Assembly: GCA_031271045.1 (NCBI GenBank)
Contig: JAISWO010000023.1
Coordinates: forward strand, 1 to 37,807
Direction of reading: 5' to 3'
Length of the DNA stretch: 37,807 nt
Source of the DNA: Tannerellaceae bacterium
GTDB lineage: Bacteria; Bacteroidota; Bacteroidia; Bacteroidales; Tannerellaceae
Below the pieces are notes generated by a model that searched no databases, had not been told where the DNA came from, and saw only the letters and a program-made list of their open reading frames with translations. The translations under genes and the position numbers were made by a program. Shown piece after piece: positions 33,901 through 37,807 of the stretch (the stretch's first letter is position 1; the number at the start of each line of letters is the position of its first letter).

Positions 33901-34144
33901 CGGTAAAAGCGATGTTTTTCCCGTCGGGCGAGAAACGTGGAAACATCTCATATCCTATGTGTGAAGTTAGCCTGGAGGCTTCGCCTCCGGTCAACGGCGC
34001 TTTGTATAAATCGCCGGCAAACGAGAAAACAATTTCGCTACCGTTGGTTGCCGGGAAGCGCAGCAAACGTGCTTCCTCTGCCGCCTGTAGCGAAAAGGTT
34101 ATTCCTGTCCACAGCCATAAAGCGTGAATGAATGTCTTATACAT
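30947..34144 (-). CDS. Tricorn-like serine protease (S41 family), secreted
   Basis: The 1065-residue protein has a signal peptide (MYKTFIHALWLWTGITFSLQ, cleavage near AA), then two beta-propeller regions up to about residue 650. These show many WD40/PD40-type strands such as FSPDGKNIAFTG, YSPDGKRMAYNR, WSPDGKYIAYIS and FSPDSKWLAYSR. A helical C1 domain, a PDZ domain (around LAGKAGIATELSLNA) and the S41 protease domain follow. Catalytic residues can be traced: a histidine in LNCGHAYV, the nucleophile Ser953-Asp954 in YSASDGD, and the glutamate in IENHGVDPD. Tricorn proteases degrade peptides in large hexamers in archaea. The signal peptide suggests a periplasmic peptide-degrading role here. 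It is transcribed after the histidine kinase and response regulator genes. Confidence 0.94.
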   Translation of the reverse strand: MYKTFIHALWLWTGITFSLQAAEEARLLRFPATNGSEIVFSFAGDLYKAPLTGGEASRLTSHIGYEMFPRFSPDGKNIAFTGQYDGNTEVYTIPLTGGEPLRLTYTATNSRDDLGDRMGPSNIVMTWTPDGNSIVYRNRIGSGFEGRLYTVNKAGGLSQAIPLPEGGFCSYSPDGKRMAYNRVMREFRTWKYYKGGMADDIWVYDPAKKSVDNITQNEAQEIMPMWIGDNIFFLSDRDRTMNIFVYNTLTKQTEKVTQFTEYDVKFPSTHGNSIVFENGGYLYKMDATTRTPQKINITLSSDHIYARSEIKDGSQYLSDASLSPDGERLAVTARGEVFNLPAGKGVTKNITRTPGAHERNAQWSPDGKYIAYISDATGETELYLQEATGGEAQQLTRNNDTYIRSLKWSPDASTLVYTDRKNRINLLNVSTQEARTVLQDPVGEIRNVSFSPDSKWLAYSRIGENDFPVVYVYHIATKKEYPVTDKWYESSSPVFSTDGKYLVFASARDFNPIYGSTEWNYVYNDMGGVYLALLSKNTPSPFLPEDGGSASAKKSDGKKDSTVVFDAEGITDRIIKLPLTPGSYRNFYASGEKIYYTTGGSAKVYDLKKQKEEEIAAATMSVEPGRKKAIFRKGRTIYVTDIPNGKTELKDEVKLTDIRIATDYPKEWEQIFNEAWRAMRDGFYVENMHGVDWKAMKQKYAPLIPYVKHRLDLNYVIGEMIAELNCGHAYVTPGEIDRAERISTGLLGAEVARDPGSGFFRLTKILPGASWNKDLRSPLTEPGIEAQAGDYIVAIDGIPTHSTNDLYALLAGKAGIATELSLNAKPQLAGARRIVILPLAEEYSLYHYNWIQDNIRKVSEATNGKVGYIYIPDMGAEGLNEFSRYFYPQLDKEGLIIDDRANGGGNVSPMILERLAREPYRLTMARGSSQIGKIPDAVQVGPKVCLINKYSASDGDLFPWGFRALGLGKLIGTRTWGGIVGISGSLPFIDGTDLRVPFFTSFDPKTGEWIIENHGVDPDILVDNDPIRQWAGEDQQLDRAIEEIMKDLKDRKPLPPVPAPRVWNQ

Positions 34145-34166
34145 ATACTATGCTGTATCAGTCTAA

Positions 34167-34895
34167 TTACAATACCTGAATGTTTTCGTCTCCCTGGTCT
34201 TCGGCTGAAGGAGTGATCAGCTTATATCCTTTACCGTGAATGTTAATGATTTCGATAGAGGGATCGTCTTTGAGCAGTTTGCGCAGTTTGGTGATGTAGA
34301 CATCCATGCTGCGGGCATTGAAGTAGTTGTCATCCACCCAGATTGTTTTCAGGGCGTAATTGCGTTCCAGTATCTCGTTGGCATGTGCACAGAGGAGGCT
34401 CAGCAGTTCACATTCCTTTGTGGTCAATTTGGTCACTTTGTCGCCTATTGTCATGATCTGTTTTTGTGTGTCGAACAGGAAGTTTCCTAATTTATAGTAG
34501 GGAACTTCTTTGAGTTTTTTCCCTTTTACGCGACGCAGAATAGCTTCGATACGCAGCAACAGTTCTTCCATGCTGAACGGTTTGGTCAGATAATCGTCGG
34601 CTCCGATCTTGAATCCTTCCAGAATATCTTCCTTCATTGTTTTTGCAGTAAGGAATATGACAGGAATTTCGGGGTTTATGGACCGGATTTCCTGTGCCAG
34701 GACGAAGCCGTCTTTTTTCGGCATCATGACGTCTAATACGCAGAGGTCGTATTTGCCTTTTATAAACCCTTTGTAACCGGCTTCACCATCGGGGAACAAA
34801 TCTGTAACATAACCTTTAGCTTGAAGGTATTCTCTTAATAACATTCCCAGGTTCTCGTCGTCTTCGCAAAATAAAATTCTTAATTTTTCTTCCAT
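34167..34895 (-). CDS. rprY: Response regulator, OmpR/PhoB family (RprY-like)
   Basis: The 242-residue protein has a receiver domain with acidic residues at 11-13 (CEDDEN), phospho-acceptor Asp55 in VLDVMMPKKDG, the conserved threonine in IFLTAK and lysine in LTKPF, followed by a winged helix DNA-binding domain with TKLTTKECELLSLLCAHANE and SMDVYITKLRKLLKDDP. This is the classical OmpR-type layout, and similarity to RprY of Bacteroides is recognised from overall sequence. It lies 3 bp after the kinase gene, so the two form a pair. It is probably a transcriptional regulator; the symbol is used by analogy. Confidence 0.9.
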   Translation of the reverse strand: MEEKLRILFCEDDENLGMLLREYLQAKGYVTDLFPDGEAGYKGFIKGKYDLCVLDVMMPKKDGFVLAQEIRSINPEIPVIFLTAKTMKEDILEGFKIGADDYLTKPFSMEELLLRIEAILRRVKGKKLKEVPYYKLGNFLFDTQKQIMTIGDKVTKLTTKECELLSLLCAHANEILERNYALKTIWVDDNYFNARSMDVYITKLRKLLKDDPSIEIINIHGKGYKLITPSAEDQGDENIQVL

Positions 34896-34898
34896 AAT

Positions 34899-36458
34899 TT
34901 ATTTTTTTATGTGAGGTAAAGTAATAATGAATTTCGTTCCTATGTTGCCGGCTCCGTTTTCGGCGCGGATGTTGCCGCTGTGGTCTTCCAGCATTTTCCG
35001 TACGTAGGCCAGGCCCAGCCCAAAGCCTTTTACGTCGTGTACATTACCGGTGGGCACGCGGAAGAAGCGGTCGAATATTTTTTTGAGGTATTCTTTCTTT
35101 ATTCCTATGCCGTTGTCTTCTATTGATATGAGCAATTTCCCGTTCTCGTTCCATGTGCGGGCCATCAGTTTCAGGGGGACTTTCTGCCGGCGGTATTTGA
35201 CGGCATTATCCATCAGATTGAACAGTACGTTTGTCAGGTGCATTTCGTCTACATAGATTGTAGAGTTCTCGGCCTTCAGATCAATGTCGATAGAGCCTTC
35301 GTATTTTTCTACTTTCAGGGCAAAGGTGTTGGCGACGCCGGCGATCAGGTCGTTGGCATCTACTTCTTTCAATTTGAGCGTTGCTTTTTGCCGTTCAAAC
35401 AGTGACATCTGCAATACTTTCTCTACCAGGAAGCCCAATCGTTTTGTTTCGTCGTTTATGACGCCTGAAATATGTTTGAATACGTCGGGGCTTTTGGTGA
35501 TATCAGAGTCTTTAAGCATTTGTGCGGCCAGCGAGATGGTGGAAACGGGCGTTTTCAATTCGTGCGTCATATTGTTGATGAAGTCGGTCTTCATTTCGGA
35601 AAGTTTCTTCTGGCGGAAGACAATATATAAGGTAAAGATAAAAGTTACCAGGAGCATCAGTGAAAAGATGATCGACGGGACGATAAAGGTCACTTCACCA
35701 GAGATATAATTCTGCTTGGTGGGGAAGAATACCTTGATATAGTTTTGCCGCGACGGGGGATCATTGGGAAACAGTACTCCGGTTTGTATGTCTGAGGCAA
35801 GGGGCGGTTTTTTGATTTCGTCGCTTTGGTATACGGCGACTCCGTCTTTGTTTATTACAGAGAAGACAAATGCAAGGTTTAAGCCGCTGTTTGCGAACTC
35901 TGTTTTCAGATAGTTGTTCAACTGCTTGAAGTCTACGCGTTCTTCGATGGGTTTCAGGCTGGATGTGTTCAGCATATTGACCAACACTTCGCGCATCAGG
36001 TATTGGTTGTAGAGGTAGCGGCGCTTATAGTTGTCGTAAAATTCTTTCGATGTGGAAACGATGTCGTTTGACGGGGATTTTTGCAGCAGAGGAGGGGAGG
36101 ATAGCGGGCGCTGCTGTGTGTTCACGCTGCTATGCAGTTCGATCCGGCTTTGTGTCGTGCCTGTGGTGTTTGACATTTCGAAGCGGAAATATTCTTGTAT
36201 ATCCGGTATTTCGTTGGCGGCGTTGTTTTGCCGGTGATAATTGCTGATGTCTCTGCTGATGTCTTCTTCGATGTATTGGCGCATTTCGTCTAACTCCAGG
36301 TTTTTGGATACCTGCAGGAGGCACTTTTTGACTGTTTCATTGAACTGTTCGCTTCGTGTTTTAAGGATTTCACCTACATACGTTACTTGTATATAAAGCA
36401 AACCTGCAAAAGCGAATGCCAAGACGAGCGCTAATAGCCAAATGGTAGATTTCCTCAT
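34899..36458 (-). CDS. rprX: Sensor histidine kinase (RprX-like)
   Basis: The 519-residue membrane kinase has an N-terminal helix (about residues 8-28), a periplasmic sensor region of about 230 residues, a second helix near 262-283 (FIVPSIIFSLMLLVTFIFTL), and the kinase core. The H box is NMTHELKTPVSTISLAAQM with phospho-His299. The N box reads FNLMDNAVKYR, G1 reads DNGIGIKK, and G2 reads GFGLGLAYV. The kinase phosphorylates the response regulator encoded 3 bp downstream. Gene order (kinase then regulator) and similarity to RprX of Bacteroides support the name. The signal sensed is unknown. Confidence 0.93.
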   Translation of the reverse strand: MRKSTIWLLALVLAFAFAGLLYIQVTYVGEILKTRSEQFNETVKKCLLQVSKNLELDEMRQYIEEDISRDISNYHRQNNAANEIPDIQEYFRFEMSNTTGTTQSRIELHSSVNTQQRPLSSPPLLQKSPSNDIVSTSKEFYDNYKRRYLYNQYLMREVLVNMLNTSSLKPIEERVDFKQLNNYLKTEFANSGLNLAFVFSVINKDGVAVYQSDEIKKPPLASDIQTGVLFPNDPPSRQNYIKVFFPTKQNYISGEVTFIVPSIIFSLMLLVTFIFTLYIVFRQKKLSEMKTDFINNMTHELKTPVSTISLAAQMLKDSDITKSPDVFKHISGVINDETKRLGFLVEKVLQMSLFERQKATLKLKEVDANDLIAGVANTFALKVEKYEGSIDIDLKAENSTIYVDEMHLTNVLFNLMDNAVKYRRQKVPLKLMARTWNENGKLLISIEDNGIGIKKEYLKKIFDRFFRVPTGNVHDVKGFGLGLAYVRKMLEDHSGNIRAENGAGNIGTKFIITLPHIKK

Positions 36459-36634
36459 ATATCTTTACTCACATCGTTTTAATGTGGAACAAATAACGGA
36501 TTCTTTGATTTAATATTTGTATAATAGAAGTGAAAAACGTCGCCTTTAATTGTTAATAATCTAATATGATCTCTTAAATACGGGCAACAAGCGATTCAGA
36601 ATGAATGATTAAGTTGAGAAGTGGGATATTGGCT

Positions 36635-36928
36635 TCAACGAATGGCTACTTTTCTGACGGTTTCGCCGATGCGGATGATATAGTATCCTTTCGCAATGTT
36701 TACAACGTATTCGCCATTGGGCTGTTTCATCTCGATGTCGACGACTTTGATGCCAACTACGTTGTATATCTCAAGTCGGCTGCCTACCGGGGCATTGGTG
36801 ACTTTGATGCGGTTTTCCGTGGCGATAACTTCTATATTATTCGCGTTCGCCTGCTGTACTTGCTGTGCAGCGAGCGGGGGAAGTACGGTCCAGAAGACTG
36901 CGAGGAAAAAATAAAATACAGCTTTCAT
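36635..36928 (-). CDS. Small secreted protein made of a T9SS-like C-terminal sorting domain
   Basis: The 97-residue product has a signal peptide (MKAVFYFFLAVFWTVLPPLAA, cleavage near AQ). The remaining 75 residues look like a beta-sandwich of the Bacteroidetes type IX secretion C-terminal domain: IKVTNAPVGSRLEIYNVVG followed by GYYIIRIGETVRKVAI. In normal cargo this domain follows a large passenger, but here it stands alone. It may be a remnant, a decoy or an independent protein. A -7 box (36950-36957) precedes it. It is not obviously linked to its neighbours. Confidence 0.7.
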   Translation of the reverse strand: MKAVFYFFLAVFWTVLPPLAAQQVQQANANNIEVIATENRIKVTNAPVGSRLEIYNVVGIKVVDIEMKQPNGEYVVNIAKGYYIIRIGETVRKVAIR

Positions 36929-36949
36929 ACTCTTGTCCTATATGTTGTA

Positions 36950-36957
36950 CAAATGTA
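36950..36957 (-). promoter_or_regulatory. Candidate -7 element for the gene at 36635-36928
   Basis: On the minus strand the bases read TACATTTG, an exact TAnnTTTG match 21 bp before ATG 36928. A -33 TTTG at the right spacing was not found. Confidence 0.5.
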
Positions 36958-36988
36958 GAGAAGATTCTTTACATGAGAGTAGGATGGT

Positions 36989-37216
36989 TCAAAAATGATC
37001 CTCTGTTTTATGTTTTTTTTCCTCTTCTTGTTTCTCTCTCCATCTGAGGCGACGGATCTGAAGCCATCGGAGCAGGAAGATGGCGAGTAGGGTGATTCCC
37101 ATGATCAGGAAGTAGTGCGGGTAATCAGCATCGGGTTTATTCCCCGGCCATCCGATGATGCTCATCACGATCAGGTAGAGCAGCAAGAGACCGTTGATGA
37201 TATTGACTTTCTTCAT
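36989..37216 (-). CDS. Small integral membrane protein of unknown function
   Basis: The 75-residue product has two predicted membrane helices (about residues 6-22, GLLLLYLIVMSIIGWPG, and 34-50, FLIMGITLLAIFLLRW) and a strongly charged C-terminal tail (RRLRWREKQEEEKKHK). ATG 37216 is preferred to a longer frame from 37261 because the extra part overlaps the promoter. A good promoter lies upstream (37261-37293). I do not recognise a named family. Similar small two-helix proteins are common in Bacteroidales. Confidence 0.65.
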   Translation of the reverse strand: MKKVNIINGLLLLYLIVMSIIGWPGNKPDADYPHYFLIMGITLLAIFLLRWLQIRRLRWREKQEEEKKHKTEDHF

Positions 37217-37257
37217 TTTTGATTTAATTGTTTTTTCTTGTTTCCGTATATCTGACG

Positions 37258-37347
37258 TCACAAATGTACGGTTTTTTTCAGGAAGTCAGCAAAGGAGAAG
37301 AAGTCGGAGTCTTCCATTTCGTAGATAAGCTTCCGTACGTCCTGCAT
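37258..37347 (-). other. Short open frame overlapping the promoter, possible remnant of a lost gene
   Basis: A 29-codon frame (MQDVRKLIYEMEDSDFFSFA and nine more residues) ends at 37258. Its reading looks protein-like (amphipathic, acidic) and an open stretch of similar character continues upstream past an in-frame stop. It may be the decayed 3' end of a mobile or antitoxin-type gene. No family was recognised. It overlaps the promoter of the small membrane protein gene, so it is probably not expressed as a protein. Confidence 0.2.
37261..37293 (-). promoter_or_regulatory. Promoter of the small membrane protein gene
   Basis: On the minus strand TTTG (37290-37293) and TACATTTG (37261-37268, exact TAnnTTTG) are spaced by 21 bp, the expected geometry for sigma-ABfr. 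The ATG is 44 bp downstream. Confidence 0.65.
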
Positions 37348-37446
37348 GGAGGGGATTTTTTTATTTCCTCAAGTCCTGATCGGTGCAAGAAGTTGGATGA
37401 TGATATCAACATCCGTAATTAGGATCTGCTGAAAAACCGTCAATCA

Positions 37447-37476
37447 TTTGTAAATAAGATTAATCTGCTAAATTTG
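37447..37476 (+). promoter_or_regulatory. Promoter facing right, with no recognised gene behind it
   Basis: TTTG (37447-37450) and TAAATTTG (37469-37476) are separated by 18 bp, close to the Bacteroidetes pattern. An ATG follows at 37498, 21 bp downstream. Confidence 0.5.
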
Positions 37477-37497
37477 CGAAAAGAAGAACACGGAAAC

Positions 37498-37593
37498 ATG
37501 AAGGAAAGACGCAAAAGTTGTGCATTTACCCCCCCCGTTGCGAGAGTCCCAAGGCCACTGAAAAAGTCTTTCAATATACTTATCTGTCCATAG
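37498..37593 (+). other. Short open frame with a C8 tract behind a promoter; possible gene remnant
   Basis: From ATG 37498 a frame of 31 codons (MKERRKSCAFTPPVARVPRP and 11 more residues) ends at 37593. A run of eight C lies in the twelfth codon region (37519-37526). One more C would shift the frame into a path ending at 37612. No family is recognised. This could be a leftover gene start, a leader or chance. The stretch 37594-37807 contains a partially open minus-strand frame but nothing else recognisable. Confidence 0.25.
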
Positions 37594-37807
37594 AGACCTG
37601 TTTCCTGCTATGAAGTTTTTTGCACGGAGGAAGAAAAACGAATGGAAGGAGAGAAGATTTTAGCGGAAAGAGAGGAGGAGAGAAGCAGAAAAGTAAAAAA
37701 GAGGCCAAAAGAGGCTCTTTTACCCCTTGCTGTCCATTATAATAATATAGCCGCGGATTGTATCCCGCTCCTTTACAGCGTTGTTCTTTCCTGATGGCCA
37801 TATGACC

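Noticed and set aside
36459-36634. Promoter of the histidine kinase gene
   Set aside because: Only partial matches to TAnnTTTG (such as GTTATTTG) are present, too weak to report. The 176-bp gap otherwise shows nothing recognisable.
37580-37807. Minus-strand open frame reaching the right edge, possible C-terminal part of a gene
   Set aside because: No family motif was recognised and much of the sequence is low-complexity pyrimidine-rich. It could continue beyond the window, so it is left unassigned.
1-37807. tRNA, rRNA and complete insertion sequences
   Set aside because: No sequence with tRNA arm motifs, rRNA core sequences or a transposase gene was noticed on reading; a covariance-model scan was not possible.

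Overview
The window looks like chromosome from a Bacteroidales bacterium, most likely Parabacteroides or a close relative. The reasons are families almost restricted to this order (DUF6261, DUF4783, DUF4292, DUF3822, the RprXY-type two-component pair, a tricorn-like S41 protease), several promoters with the Bacteroidetes -7 motif TAnnTTTG, and weak or absent Shine-Dalgarno sequences. The genus is an inference. No rRNA, tRNA, CRISPR or complete insertion sequence was seen.

Bases 1-9660 are the AT-rich 3' end of a surface polysaccharide (capsule or O-antigen) locus, all on the + strand. It holds a polysaccharide pyruvyl transferase cut by the window edge, a GT4 glycosyltransferase, the decayed stump of a GT2 glycosyltransferase, a Wzy-like polymerase, two GT2 enzymes, another GT4 enzyme and a phosphoglycosyl transferase that would start the repeat unit. 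These are followed by a translationally coupled cassette of an aldo/keto reductase and a transketolase split into N- and C-terminal subunits. A bidirectional terminator closes the locus. No flippase, chain-length regulator or nucleotide-sugar synthesis genes are present, so they would lie to the left.

Bases 9736-17031 are more GC-rich. A minus-strand DUF6261 gene and a plus-strand housekeeping operon diverge from a 592-bp intergenic region filled by a 41-bp tandem repeat array. The operon is DUF4783, nadC, dut, a TPR protein, a DUF4292 lipoprotein and an EnvC-like murein hydrolase activator. It mixes NAD and nucleotide metabolism with envelope functions.

Bases 17114-24149 (minus strand) carry a complete tripartite efflux operon (ABC ATPase, two MacB-type permeases, a membrane fusion protein and a TolC-like outer membrane protein), then a small operon of an SPFH membrane protein and a ribbon-helix-helix protein. 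Between the SPFH gene and a MalY/PatB-type aminotransferase lies a second, diverged tandem array with a period of about 42 bp. A RecD-like helicase follows, then a plus-strand group of an anchored hypothetical protein, a DUF3822 protein and RsmD. Next come a cardiolipin synthase, a tricorn-like protease, a RprY-like response regulator and a RprX-like histidine kinase on the minus strand, two small secreted or membrane proteins, and a non-coding or remnant right end.

The most unusual content is non-coding. Two unrelated-sequence tandem arrays share one design: an odd palindrome with 7-bp arms around a central base, repeated every 41-44 bp. Separately, a 44-bp palindromic element occurs twice at gene 3' ends with the same internal geometry. 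The AKR plus split-transketolase cassette in the polysaccharide locus is the most interesting coding novelty.
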